Positions 1 through 12,975 of a stretch of 64,000 nucleotides of DNA are shown here, piece by piece (position 1 is the first letter of the stretch; every line of letters starts with the position of its first letter). The translations under genes were made by a program, and so were the position numbers. This DNA is from Euonymus europaeus (taxonomy: Eukaryota; Streptophyta; Magnoliopsida; Celastrales; Celastraceae): positions 13,032,501 to 13,096,500 of the forward strand of contig OY756958.1 in assembly GCA_963580455.1 (NCBI GenBank), in the 5' to 3' direction. Under the pieces are notes generated by a model that searched no databases, was not told where the DNA came from, and saw only the letters and a list, made by a program, of their open reading frames with translations.

Positions 1-384
1 AGAAGAACAACAAAAAAGTGTACACCGAACAACTTTGATAGTCCGAAGTTGCTCAACTGACTCTATGGAGGAGCTTTTAACGTTTTTATCCATTTGTCTT
101 ATAAAGTTGGTGTTTTCGCATTGAAATAATCTACGAAGCTTATACTCGTAAAATTTGACATATAAGAACAGTAAAAAGTGTACACCGAGCAACTTTGATA
201 GTCCGAAGTTGCTCAATTGACTCTATGGAGGAGCTGTAAACGGTTTTGTTCATTTGTCATAGAAAGTTAGGGTTTTGTCATCGAAATAATCTAGGAAGCT
301 TATACTCGTAAAATTTGACAGAGAAGAACAACAAAAAAGTGTTCACCGAGCAACTTTGATAGTCCGAAGTTGCTCATGTTACTC

Positions 385-1222
385 TATGGAGGAGCTTTAA
401 ACGGTTTTGTCCATTTGTCATAGAAAGTTGGGGTTTTGGCATCGAAATAATCCAGGATGCATATACTCGTAAAATTTGACATAGAAGAACAATAAAAAGT
501 GTACACCGAGCAACTTTAAAGATTAGAAGTTGCTCAACTCTCTCTATGGAGGAGCTTTTAACATTTTTATCCATTTTTCTTATAAAGTTGGTATTTTCGC
601 ATCGAAATAGTCTTGGAAGCTTATACTCGTAAAATTTGACAAAGAAGAACAATAAAAAGTGTACACCGAGCAACTTTGATGGTCTGAATGTGCACAACTC
701 TCTCTATGGAGGAGCTTTTAACATTTTTGTCTATTTGTCAAAGAAAGTTGAGGTTTTGGGATCGAAATAATCTAGGAAGCTTATACTCGTAAAATTTTAC
801 ATGGAAGAACAATAAAAAGTGTACACTTTGATAGTATGAAATTTCACAACTCACGCTATGGAGGAGCTTTAAACGGTTTTGTCCATTTGTCATAGAAAGT
901 TGGGGTTTTGGCATCGAAATAATCTAGGAAGCTTATACTCGTAAAATTTGACATAGAATAACAATAAAAAGTGTACACTGAGCAACTTTGATAGTCCGAA
1001 GTTGCTCAACTCACTCTATGGAGGAGCTTTAAGCGGTTTTGTCTATTTGTCATAGAAAGTTGATGGTTTCGCATTGAAATAATCGAGGAAGCTTATACTC
1101 GTAAAATTTGACATAGAAGAACAATAAAAAGTGTACACCGAGCAACTTCGATAGGCCGAAGTTGCACAACTCACTCTATGGATGAGTTTTAAACGGTTTT
1201 TTCCATTTGTCATAGAAAGTTA
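385..1222. repeat. Segmental duplicate X, copy 1
   Basis: This stretch recurs at 5653-6490 (offset 5,268) and 9004-9841 (offset 8,619). Private markers are shared by all three copies: 'aatccaggatgc', 'aaagattagaagttgc', 'gtctgaatgtgcac', the 8-bp deletion giving 'gtgtacactttgatag', 'gctttaagcgg' and 'gatgagttttaaacgg'. The shared rare variants show copying of a multi-monomer block, not independent mutation. Confidence 0.85.
817..832. repeat. 8-bp deletion removing hairpin left arm
   Basis: The monomer reads 'gtgtacactttgatag' where others read gtgtacac-cgagcaac-tttgatag. The missing 8 bases include most of the left arm of the inverted repeat. The same deletion is found near 6088 and 9439, at spacings matching the block duplications (5,268 and 3,351 bp), so it arose once and was copied. 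Confidence 0.85.
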
Positions 1223-2430
1223 GGGTTTTGGAATCGAAATAATCTAGGAAGCTTATACTCGTAAAATTTGACATAGAAGAACAATAAAAAGTGTACACCG
1301 AGCAAATTTGATAGTCCGAAGTTGCACAACTCTCTCTATCGAGTTGCTTTTAATGTTTTTGTCAATTTGTCATAGAAAGTTGGGGTTTTGGAATCAAAAT
1401 AATCCAGGAAGCATATACTCGTAAAATTTGACATAGAAGAACAATAAAAAGTGTACATCGAGCAATTTTGATGATTAGAAGTTGCTCAACTCTCTCTATG
1501 GAGAAGCCTTTAACGTTTTTATCCATTTGTCTTATAAAGTTGGTGTTTTCGCATTGAAATAATCTAGGAAGCTTATACACGTAAAATTTGACATGGAAGA
1601 ACAATAAAAAGTGTACACCGAGCAACTTTGATAGTCCGAAGTTGCTCAACTGACTCTATGGAGGAGCTTTAAACGGTTTTGTCCATTTGTCATAGAAAGT
1701 TCGGGTTTCGGCATCGAAATAATCCAGGATGCATATACTCGTAAAATTTGACATAGAAGAACAATAAAAAGTGTACACCGAGCAACTTTAAAGATTAGAA
1801 GTTGCTCAACTATCTCTATGGAGGAGCTTTTAACATTTTTATCCATTTGTCTTATAGAGTTGGTATTTTCGCATCGAAATAATCTTGGAAGCTTTTACTC
1901 GTAAAATTTGAGAAAGAAGAACAATAAAAAGTGTACACCGAGTAACTTTGATGGTCTAAAGTTGCGCAACTCTCTCTATGGAAAGCTTTTAACATTTTTG
2001 TCCATTTGTCATAGAAAGTTGGGGTTTTGGGATCGAAATAATCTTGGAAGCTTATACTCGTAAAATTTGACATTAAAGAACAATAAAAAGTGTACACCGA
2101 GCAACTTTGATAGTCTGAAGTTTCACAACTCACGCTATGGAGGAGCTTTAAACGGTTTTGTCTATTTGTCATAGAAAGTTGGGGTTTTGGCATCGAAATA
2201 ATCTAGGAAGCTTATACTCGTAAAATTTGACAGAGAAGAACAACAAAAAAGTTTACAACGAGCAACTTTGATAGTCCGGTTGCACAATTGACTCTAGGAG
2301 GAGCTTTAAACGGTTTTGTCCATTTGTCATCGAAAGTTGGGGTTTTGCCATCGAAATAATCTAGGAAGCTTATACTCGTAAAATTTGACATAGAATAACA
2401 ATAAAAAATGTACACCGAGCAACTTTTATG

Positions 2431-4365
2431 GTCCGAAGTTGCTCAACTCTCTCTATGGAGTAGCTTTAAAGGGTTTTGTCCATTTGTCATAGAAAGTTGG
2501 GGATTTGGCATCGAAATAACCTAGGAAGCTTATACTCGTAAAATTGGACATAGAAGAACAATAAAAAGTGTACACCGAGCAATTTTGATAGTTCGAAGTT
2601 GCACAACTCTCTCTATGGAGGAGCTTTTAATGTTTTTGTCCATTTGTCATAGAAAGTTGGGGTTTTGGAATCAAAATAATCCAGGAAGTATATACTCATA
2701 AAATTTGACATAGAAGAACAATAAATAGTGTACACCGAGCAATTTTGATAGTCCGAAGTTGCACAACTCTCTCCATGGAGGAGCTTTTAATATTTTTGTC
2801 CATTTGTCATAGAAAGTTAGGGTTTTGGCATCGAAATAATCCAGGAAGCATATACTCGTAAAATTTGACATAGAAGAACAATAAAAAGTGTACACCGAGC
2901 AATTTTGATAGTCCGAAGTTGCACAACTCTCTCTATGGAGGAGCTTTCAATGTTTTTGTCCATTTGTCATAGAAAGTTGGGGTTTTGGAATCAAAATAAT
3001 CTAGGAAGCATATACTCGTAAAATTTGACATAGAAGAACAATAAATAGTGTACACCGAGCAATTTTGATAGTCCGAAGTTGCACAACTCTCTCCACGAAG
3101 GAGCTTTTAATGTTTTTGTCCATTTGTCATAGAAAGTTGGGGTTTTGGCATCGAAATAATCCATGAAGCATATACTCGTAAAATTTGACATAGAAGAATA
3201 ATAAAAAGTGTACACCGAGCAATTTTGATAGACCGAAGTTACATAACTCTCTCTATGGAGGAGCGTTTAATGTTTTTGTCCATTTGTCATAGAAAGTTGG
3301 GGTTTTGGCATCGAAATAATCCAGGAAGCATATACTCGTAAAATTTGACATAGAAGAATAATAAAAGTGTACACCGAGCAATTTTGATAGTCCGAAGTTA
3401 CATAACTCTCTCTATGGAGGAGCTTTTAATGTTTTTGTCCATTTGTCATAGAAAGTTGGGGTTTTGGAATCAAAATATTCCAGGAAGTATAGACTCATAA
3501 AATTTGACATAGAAGAACAATAAATAGTGTACACCGAGCAATTTTGATAGTCCGAAGTTGCACAACTCTCTCCATGGAAAAGCTTTTAATGTTTTTGTCC
3601 ATTTGTCATAAAAAGTTGGGGTTTTGGCATCGAAATAATCCAGGAAGCATATACTCGTAAGATTTGACATAGAAGAACAATAAAAAGTGTACACCGAGCA
3701 ACTTTGATAGTCCGAAGTTGCTCAACTCACTCTGTGGAGGAGCTTTAAACGGTTTTGTTCATTTGTCATAGAAAGTTGGGGTTTTGGCATCGAAATAATC
3801 TAGGAAGCTTATACTCGTAAAATTTGACATAGAATAACAATAAAAAATGTACACCGAGCAACTTTTATGATCCGAAGTTGCTCAACTCTCTCTATGGAGT
3901 AGCTTTAAAGGGTTTTGTCCATTTGTCATAGAAAGTTGGGGTTTTGGCATCGAAATAACCGAGGAAGCTTATACTCGTAAAATTGGACATAGAAGAACAA
4001 TAAAAAGTGTACACCGAGCAATTTTGATAGTTCGAAGTTGCACTACTCTCTCTATGGAGGAGCTTTTAATGTTTTTGTCCATTTGTCATAGAAAGTTGGG
4101 GTTTTGGAATCAAAATAATCTAGGAAGTATATACTCATAAAATTTGACATAGAAGAACAATAAATAGTGTACACCGAGCAATTTTGATAGTCCGAAGTTG
4201 CACAACTCTCTCCATGGAGGAGCTTTTAATATTTTTGTCCATTTGTCATAGAAAGTTGGGGTTTTGGCATCGAAATAATCCAGGAAGCATATACTCCTAA
4301 AATTTGACATAGAAGAACAATAAAAAGTGTACACCGAGCAATTTTGATGATTAGAAGTTGCACAA
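2431..4365. repeat. Left-flank 12-monomer HOR unit, first copy
   Basis: Twelve monomers in the order b-c-d-e-f-c-c-k-a-b-c-d, about 1,920 bp. The unit begins with a b monomer carrying 'ggatttggcatcg' (about 2500), and the same variant returns at about 4420. Two c monomers have the variant 'gttacataactctc', one with 'gagcgtttaatg'. A 1-bp deletion at about 3364 ('aataaaagtg') is shared with 6712 but not with the parallel site at 5281, which helps order the duplications. Confidence 0.8.
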
Positions 4366-5715
4366 CTCTCTCTATGGAGTAGCTTTAAAGGGTTTTGTCC
4401 ATTTGTCATAGAAAGTTGGGGATTTGGCATCGAAATAACCTAGGAAGCTTATACTCGTAAAATTGGACATAGAAGAACAATAAAAAGTGTACACCGAGCA
4501 ATTTTGATAGTTCGAAGTTGCACAACTCTCTCTATGGAGGAGCTTTTAATGTTTTTGTCCATTTGTCATAGAAAGTTGGGGTTTTGGAATCAAAATAATC
4601 CAGGAAGTATATACTCATAAAATTTGACATAGAAGAACAATAAATAGTGTACACCGAGCAATTTTGATAGTCCGAAGTTGCACAACTCTCTCCATGGAGG
4701 AGCTTTTAATATTTTTGTCCATTTGTCATAGAAAGTTAGGGTTTTGGCATCGAAATAATCCAGGAAGCATATACTCGTAAAATTTGACATAGAAGAACAA
4801 TAAAAAGTGTACACCGAGCAATTTTGATAGTCCGAAGTTGCACAACTCTCTCTATGGAGGAGCTTTCAATGTTTTTGTCCATTTGTCATAGAAAGTTGGG
4901 GTTTTGGAATCAAAATAATCCAGGAAGCATATACTCGTAAAATTTGACATAGAAGAACAATAAATAGTGTACACCGAGCAATTTTGATAGTCCGAGGTTG
5001 CACAACTCTCTCCACGAAGGAGCTTTTAATGTTTTTGTCCATTTGTCATAGAAAGTTGGGGTTTTGGCATCGAAATAATCCATGAAGCATATACTCGTAA
5101 AATTTGACATAGAAGAATAATAAAAAGTGTACACCGAGCAATTTTGATAGACCGAAGTTACATAACTCTCTCTATGGAGGAGCGTTTAATGTTTTTGTCC
5201 ATTTGTCATAGAAAGTTGGGGTTTTGGCATCGAAATAATCCAGGAAGCATATACTCGTAAAATTTGACATAGAAGAATAATAAAAAGTGTACACCGAGCA
5301 ATTTTGATAGTCCGAAGTTACATAACTCTCTCTATGGAGGAGCTTTTAATGTTTTTGTCCATTTGTCATAGAAAGTTGGGGTTTTGGAATCAAAATATTC
5401 CAGGAAGTATAGACTCATAAAATTTGACATAGAAGAACAATAAATAGTGTACACCGAGCAATTTTGATAGTCCGAAGTTGCACAACTCTCTCCATGGAAA
5501 AGCTTTTAATGTTTTTGTCCATTTGTCATAAAAAGTTGGGGTTTTGGCATCGAAATAATCCAGGAAGCATATACTCGTAAGATTTGACATAGAAGAACAA
5601 TAAAAAGTGTACACCGAGCAACTTTGATAGTCCGAAGTTGCTCAACTCACTCTGTGGAGGAGCTTTAAATGGTTTTGTTCATTTGTCATAGAAAGTTGGG
5701 GTTTTGGCATCGAAA
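4366..5715. repeat. Left-flank HOR unit, partial second copy
   Basis: Repeats b-c-d-e-f-c-c-k-a of the previous unit at a 1,920-bp offset, with the markers 'ggatttggcatcg', 'ctccacgaagg', 'gagcgtttaatg', 'caaaatattcc' and 'tagactcataa'. It diverges near 5715, where 'aatccaggatgc' replaces 'aatctaggaagc' and segment X begins. Confidence 0.8.
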
Positions 5716-6490
5716 TAATCCAGGATGCATATACTCGTAAAATTTGACATAGAAGAACAATAAAAAGTGTACACCGAGCAACTTTAAAGATTAGAAGTTG
5801 CTCAACTCTCTCTATGGAGGAGCTTTTAACATTTTTATCCATTTTTCTTATAAAGTTGGTATTTTCGCATCGAAATAGTCTTGGAAGCTTATACTCGTAA
5901 AATTTGACAAAGAAGAACAATAAAAAGTGTACACCGAGCAACTTTGATGGTCTGAATGTGCACAACTCTCTCTATGGAGGAGCTTTTAACATTTTTGTCT
6001 ATTTGTCAAAGAAAGTTGAGGTTTTGGGATCGAAATAATCTAGGAAGCTTATACTCGTAAAATTTTACATGGAAGAACAATAAAAAGTGTACACTTTGAT
6101 AGTATGAAATTTCACAACTCACGCTATGGAGGAGCTTTAAACGGTTTTGTCCATTTGTCATAGAAAGTTGGGGTTTTGGCATCGAAATAATCTAGGAAGC
6201 TTATACTCGTAAAATTTGACATAGAATAACAATAAAAAGTGTACACTGAGCAACTTTGATAGTCCGAAGTTGCTCAACTCACTCTATGGAGGAGCTTTAA
6301 GCGGTTTTGTCTATTTGTCATAGAAAGTTGATGGTTTCGCATTGAAATAATCGAGGAAGCTTATACTCGTAAAATTTGACATAGAAGAACAATAAAAAGT
6401 GTACACCGAGCAACTTCGATAGGCCGAAGTTGCACAACTCACTCTATGGATGAGTTTTAAACGGTTTTTTCCATTTGTCATAGAAAGTTA
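5653..6490. repeat. Segmental duplicate X, copy 2
   Basis: This copies 385-1222 with the same ordered private markers, including 'gtgtacactttgatag' and 'aaagattagaagttgc'. At about 6491-6499 ('gggttttgg') it switches abruptly to sequence matching 3149 onward ('aatccatgaagc'). That marks a recombination junction inside a stretch common to all monomers. Confidence 0.85.
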
Positions 6491-6499
6491 GGGTTTTGG

Positions 6500-9400
6500 C
6501 ATCGAAATAATCCATGAAGCATATACTTGTAAAATTTGACATAGAAGAATAATAAAAAGTGTACACCGAGCAATTTTGATAGACCGAAGTTACATAACTC
6601 TCTCTATGGAGGAGCGTTTAATGTTTTTGTCCATTTGTCATAGAAAGTTGGGGTTTTGGCATCGAAATAATCCAGGAAGCATATACTCGTAAAATTTGAC
6701 ATAGAAGAATAATAAAAGTGTACACCGAGCAATTTTGATAGTCCGAAGTTACATAACTCTCTCTATGGAGGAGCTTTTAATGTTTTTGTCCATTTGTCAT
6801 AGAAAGTTGGGGTTTTGGAATCAAAATATTCCAGGAAGTATAGACTCATAAAATTTGACATAGAAGAACAATAAATAGTGTACACCGAGCAATTTTGATA
6901 GTCCGAAGTTGCACAACTCTCTCCATGGAAAAGCTTTTAATGTTTTTGTCCATTTGTCATAAAAAGTTGGGGTTTTGGCATCGAAATAATCCAGGAAGCA
7001 TATACTCGTAAGATTTGACATAGAAGAACAATAAAAAGTGTACACCGAGCAACTTTGATAGTCCGAAGTTGCTCAACTCACTCTGTAGAGGAGCTTTAAA
7101 CGGTTTTGTTCATTTGTCATAGAAAGTTGGGGTTTTGGCATCGAAATAATCTAGGAAGCTTATACTCGTAAAATTTGACATAGAATAACAATAAAAAATG
7201 TACACCGAGCAACTTTTATGGTCCGAAGTTGCTCAACTCTCTCTATGGAGTAGCTTTAAAGGGTTTTGTCCATTTGTCATAGAAAGTTGGGGTTTTGGCA
7301 TCGAAATAACCGAGGAAGCTTATACTCGTAAAATTGGACATAGAAGAACAACAAAAAGTGTACACCGAGCAATTTTGATAGTTCGAAGTTGCACTACTCT
7401 CTCTATGGAGGAGCTTTTAATGTTTTTGTCCATTTGTCATAGAAAGTTGGGGTTTTGGAATCAAAATAATCTAGGAAGTATATACTCATAAAATTTGACA
7501 TAGAAGAACAATAAATAGTGTACACCGAGCAATTTTGATAGTCCGAAGTTGCACAACTCTCTCCATGGAGGAGCTTTTAATATTTTTGTCCATTTGTCAT
7601 AGAAAGTTGGGGTTTTGGCATCGAAATAATCCAGGAAGCATATACTCCTAAAATTTGACATAGAAGAACAATAAAAAGTGTACACCGAGCAATTTTGATG
7701 ATTAGAAGTTGCACAACTCTCTCTATGGAGTAGCTTTAAAGGGTTTTGTCCATTTGTCATAGAAAGTTGGGGATTTGGCATCGAAATAACCTAGGAAGCT
7801 TATACTCGTAAAATTGGACATAGAAGAACAATAAAAAGTGTACACCGAGCAATTTTGATAGTTCGAAGTTGCACAACTCTCTCTATGGAGGAGCTTTTAA
7901 TGTTTTTGTCCATTTGTCATAGAAAGTTGGGGTTTTGGAATCAAAATAATCCAGGAAGTATATACTCATAAAATTTGACATAGAAGAACAATAAATAGTG
8001 TACACCGAGCAATTTTGATAGTCCGAAGTTGCACAACTCTCTCCATGGAGGAGCTTTTAATATTTTTGTCCATTTGTCATAGAAAGTTAGGGTTTTGGCA
8101 TCGAAATAATCCAGGAAGCATATACTCGTAAAATTTGACATAGAAGAACAATAAAAAGTGTACACCGAGCAATTTTGATAGTCCGAAGTTGCACAACTCT
8201 CTCTATGGAGGAGCTTTCAATGTTTTTGTCCATTTGTCATAGAAAGTTGGGGTTTTGGAATCAAAATAATCCAGGAAGCATATACTCGTAAAATTTGACA
8301 TAGAAGAACAATAAATAGTGTACACCGAGCAATTTTGATAGTCCGAGGTTGCACAACTCTCTCCACGAAGGAGCTTTTAATGTTTTTGTCCATTTGTCAT
8401 AGAAAGTTGGGGTTTTGGCATCGAAATAATCCATGAAGCATATACTCGTAAAATTTGACATAGAAGAATAATAAAAAGTGTACACCGAGCAATTTTGATA
8501 GACCGAAGTTACATAACTCTCTCTATGGAGGAGCGTTTAATGTTTTTGTCCATTTGTCATAGAAAGTTGGGGTTTTGGCATCGAAATAATCCAGGAAGCA
8601 TATACTCGTAAAATTTGACATAGAAGAATAATAAAAAGTGTACACCGAGCAATTTTGATAGTCCGAAGTTACATAACTCTCTCTATGGAGGAGCTTTTAA
8701 TGTTTTTGTCCATTTGTCATAGAAAGTTGGGGTTTTGGAATCAAAATATTCCAGGAAGTATAGACTCATAAAATTTGACATAGAAGAACAATAAATAGTG
8801 TACACCGAGCAATTTTGATAGTCCGAAGTTGCACAACTCTCTCCATGGAAAAGCTTTTAATGTTTTTGTCCATTTGTCATAAAAAGTTGGGGTTTTGGCA
8901 TCGAAATAATCCAGGAAGCATATACTCGTAAGATTTGACATAGAAGAACAATAAAAAGTGTACACCGAGCAACTTTGATAGTCCGAAGTTGCTCAACTCA
9001 CTCTGTGGAGGAGCTTTAAACGGTTTTGTTCATTTGTCATAGAAAGTTGGGGTTTTGGCATCGAAATAATCCAGGATGCATATACTCGTAAAATTTGACA
9101 TAGAAGAACAATAAAAAGTGTACACCGAGCAACTTTAAAGATTAGAAGTTGCTCAACTCTCTCTATGGAGGAGCTTTTAACATTTTTATCCATTTTTCTT
9201 ATAAAGTTGGTATTTTCGCATCGAAATAGTCTTGGAAGCTTATACTCGTAAAATTTGACAAAGAAGAACAATAAAAAGTGTACACCGAGCAACTTTGATG
9301 GTCTGAATGTGCACAACTCTCTCTATGGAGGAGCTTTTAACATTTTTGTCTATTTGTCAAAGAAAGTTGAGGTTTTGGGATCGAAATAATCTAGGAAGCT

Positions 9401-9850
9401 TATACTCGTAAAATTTTACATGGAAGAACAATAAAAAGTGTACACTTTGATAGTATGAAATTTCACAACTCACGCTATGGAGGAGCTTTAAACGGTTTTG
9501 TCCATTTGTCATAGAAATTTGGGGTTTTGGCATCGAAATAATCTAGGAAGCTTATACTCGTAAAATTTGACATAGAATAACAATAAAAAGTGTACACTGA
9601 GCAACTTTGATAGTCCGAAGTTGCTCAACTCACTCTATGGAGGAGCTTTAAGCGGTTTTGTCTATTTGTCATAGAAAGTTGATGGTTTCGCATTGAAATA
9701 ATCGAGGAAGCTTATACTCGTAAAATTTGACATAGAAGAACAATAAAAAGTGTACACCGAGCAACTTCGATAGGCCGAAGTTGCACAACTCACTCTATGG
9801 ATGAGTTTTAAACGGTTTTTTCCATTTGTCATAGAAAGTTAGGGTTTTGG
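6500..9850. repeat. 3,351-bp tandem segmental duplication, copy 2
   Basis: Direct copy of 3149-6499. Small differences are visible: 'atacttgtaaaa' near 6530, 'ctctgtagagg' near 7083, 'aacaacaaaaagtg' near 7350 and 'atagaaatttgggg' near 9512. So few changes suggest a recent event. Confidence 0.85.
9004..9841. repeat. Segmental duplicate X, copy 3
   Basis: This matches 385-1222 and 5653-6490. Unlike copy 2 it continues past 9841 into sequence matching 1222 onward ('gaatcgaaataatctagg'), so it is part of the long 8,619-bp-offset duplicate. Confidence 0.85.
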
Positions 9851-12800
9851 AATCGAAATAATCTAGGAAGCTTATACTCGTAAAATTTGACATAGAAGAA
9901 CAATAAAAAGTGTACACCGAGCAAATTTGATAGTCCGAAGTTGCACAACTCTCTCTATCGAGTTGCTTTTAATGTTTTTGTCAATTTGTCATAGAAAGTT
10001 GGGGTTTTGGAATCAAAATAATCCAGGAAGCATATACTCGTAAAATTTGACATAGAAGAACAATAAAAAGTGTACATCGAGCAATTTTGATGATTAGAAG
10101 TTGCTCAACTCTCTCTATGGAGAAGCCTTTAACGTTTTTATCCATTTGTCTTATAAAGTTGGTGTTTTCGCATTGAAATAATCTAGGAAGCTTATACACG
10201 TAAAATTTGACATGGAAGAACAATAAAAAGTGTACACCGAGCAACTTTGATAGTCCGAAGTTGCTCAACTGACTCTATGGAGGAGCTTTAAACGGTTTTG
10301 TCCATTTGTCATAGAAAGTTCGGGTTTCGGCATCGAAATAATCCAGGATGCATATACTCGTAAAATTTGACATAGAAGAACAATAAAAAGTGCACACCGA
10401 GCAACTTTAAAGATTAGAAGTTGCTCAACTATCTCTATGGAGGAGCTTTTAACATTTTTATCCATTTGTCTTATAGAGTTGGTATTTTCGCATCGAAATA
10501 ATCTTGGAAGCTTTTACTCGTAAAATTTGAGAAAGAAGAACAATAAAAAGTGTACACCGAGTAACTTTGATGGTCTAAAGTTGCGCAACTCTCTCTATGG
10601 AAAGCTTTTAACATTTTTGTCCATTTGTCATAGAAAGTTGGGGTTTTGGGATCGAAATAATCTTGGAAGCTTATACTCGTAAAATTTGACATTAAAGAAC
10701 AATAAAAAGTGTACACCGAGCAACTTTGATAGTCTGAAGTTTCACAACTCACGCTATGGAGGAGCCTTAAACGGTTTTGTCTATTTGTCATAGAAAGTTG
10801 GGGTTTTGGCATCGAAATAATCTAGGAAGCTTATACTCGTAAAATTTGACAGAGAAGAACAACAAAAAAGTTTACAACGAGCAACTTTGATAGTCCGGTT
10901 GCACAATTGACTCTAGGAGGAGCTTTAAACGGTTTTGTCCATTTGTCATCGAAAGTTGGGGTTTTGCCATCGAAATAATCTAGGAAGCTTATACTCGTAA
11001 AATTTGACATAGAATAACAATAAAAAATGTACACCGAGCAACTTTTATGGTCCGAAGTTGCTCAACTCTCTCTATGGAGTAGCTTTAAAGGGTTTTGTCC
11101 ATTTGTCATAGAAAGTTGGGGATTTGGCATCGAAATAACCTAGGAAGCTTATACTCGTAAAATTGGACATAGAAGAACAATAAAAAGTGTACACCGAGCA
11201 ATTTTGATAGTTCGAAGTTGCACAACTCTCTCTATGGAGGAGCTTTTAATGTTTTTGTCCATTTGTCATAGAAAGTTGGGGTTTTGGAATCAAAATAATC
11301 CAGGAAGTATATACTCATAAAATTTGACATAGAAGAACAATAAATAGTGTACACCGAGCAATTTTGATAGTCCGAAGTTGCACAACTCTCTCCATGGAGG
11401 AGCTTTTAATATTTTTGTCCATTTGTCATAGAAAGTTAGGGTTTTGGCATCGAAATAATCCAGGAAGCATATACTCGTAAAATTTGACATAGAAGAACAA
11501 TAAAAAGTGTACACCGAGCAATTTTGATAGTCCGAAGTTGCACAACTCTCTCTATGGAGGAGCTTTCAATGTTTTTGTCCATTTGTCATAGAAAGTTGGG
11601 GTTTTGGAATCAAAATAATCCAGGAAGCATATACTCGTAAAATTTGACATAGAAGAACAATAAATAGTGTACACCGAGCAATTTTGATAGTCCGAAGTTG
11701 CACAACTCTCTCCACGAAGGAGCTTTTAATGTTTTTGTCCATTTGTCATAGAAAGTTGGGGTTTTGGCATCGAAATAATCCATGAAGCATATACTCGTAA
11801 AATTTGACATAGAAGAATAATAAAAAGTGTACACCGAGCAATTTTGATAGACCGAAGTTACATAACTCTCTCTATGGAGGAGCGTTTAATGTTTTTGTCC
11901 ATTTGTCATAGAAAGTTGGGGTTTTGGCATCGAAATAATCCAGGAAGCATATACTCGTAAAATTTGACATAGAAGAATAATAAAAAGTGTACACCGAGCA
12001 ATTTTGATAGTCCGAAGTTACATAACTCTCTCTATGGAGGAGCTTTTAATGTTTTTGTCCATTTGTCACAGAAAGTTGGGGTTTTGGAATCAAAATATTC
12101 CAGGAAGTATAGACTCATAAAATTTGACATAGAAGAACAATAAATAGTGTACACCGAGCAATTTTGATAGTCCGAAGTTGCACAACTCTCTCCATGGAAA
12201 AGCTTTTAATGTTTTTGTCCATTTGTCATAAAAAGTTGGGGTTTTGGCATCGAAATAATCCAGGAAGCATATACTCGTAAGATTTGACATAGAAGAACAA
12301 TAAAAAGTGTACACCGAGCAACTTTGATAGTCCGAAGTTGCTCAACTCACTCTGTGGAGGAGCTTTAAACGGTTTTGTTCATTTGTCATAGAAAGTTGGG
12401 GTTTTGGCATCGAAATAATCTAGGAAGCTTATACTCGTAAAATTTGACATAGAATAACAATAAAAAATGTACACCGAGCAACTTTTATGGTCCGAAGTTG
12501 CTCAACTCTCTCTATGGAGTAGCTTTAAAGGGTTTTGTCCATTTGTCATAGAAAGTTGGGGTTTTGGCATCGAAATAACCGAGGAAGCTTATACTCGTAA
12601 AATTGGACATAGAAGAACAATAAAAAGTGTACACCGAGCAATTTTGATAGTTCGAAGTTGCACTACTCTCTCTATGGAGGAGCTTTTAATGTTTTTGTCC
12701 ATTTGTCATAGAAAGTTGGGGTTTTGGAATCAAAATAATCTAGGAAGTATATACTCATAAAATTTGACATAGAAGAACAATAAATAGTGTACACCGAGCA

Positions 12801-12975
12801 ATTTTGATAGTCCTAAGTTGCACAACTCTCTCCATGGAGGAGCTTTTAATATTTTTGTCCATTTGTCATAGAAAGTTGGGGTTTTGGCATCGAAATAATC
12901 CAGGAAGCATATACTCCTAAAATTTGACATAGAAGAACAATAAAAAGTGTACACCGAGCAATTTTGATGATTAGA
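9004..12975. repeat. Long duplicate of 385-4350 (offset about 8,619 bp)
   Basis: About 4 kb collinear with 385-4350. Markers in order include segment X, 'ctatcgagttgctttt', 'catacacgtaaaa'-region variants, 'ctatggaaagctttt', 'gtccggttgcacaattgac' and the first-copy 12-mer. The offset rises to 8,620 after the 1-bp deletion present only in the left copy. Differences include 'gtgcacacc' near 10391 and 'gtcacagaaag' near 12067. It ends near 12975, where e-type sequence starts. Confidence 0.85.

Larger units (their letters stand above)
1..2430. repeat. Left-edge block of diverse a/s/t monomers
   Basis: About 15 monomers ordered roughly s-a-a-s-t-a-a-a-c-s-a-s-t-a-a. They are more varied than those further in and mostly have the intact inverted repeat ('gagcaactt', 'aagttgctc'). 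Type s carries 'cttataaagttggt' and 'ttttcgca'; type t carries 'ttttgggatcg'. Two monomers are short: one lacks 8 bp near 826, and one near 2278-2300 has lost bases around 'gtccggttgcac'. The diversity suggests older or less homogenised array, although parts were later copied to 5.6-6.5 kb and 9.0-11.0 kb. Confidence 0.8.
3149..6499. repeat. 3,351-bp tandem segmental duplication, copy 1
   Basis: This 3,351-bp block is followed directly by its copy at 6500-9850. The match is supported by the private 1-bp deletion 'aataaaagtg' (about 3364 and 6712), by segment X inside both copies, and by many aligned rare variants. The length is about 21 monomers less about 9 bp, in line with the 8-bp deletion it carries. 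Confidence 0.85.

Noticed and set aside
2671..2895. Recurrent 74-codon minus-strand open frames that look like a hydrophobic protein family
   Set aside because: The hydrophobic look comes from A/T-rich DNA. Variation among copies follows monomer types and includes frame-breaking indels without compensation.
7198..7491. Recurrent 97-codon plus-strand open frames, also near 12467, 20308, 25748 and many later sites
   Set aside because: Each starts at the ATG formed by 'aaaaaatgtac' in b monomers and runs through b into c. They track the b-c order of the HOR, not a gene, and no ribosome-binding or promoter context is evident.
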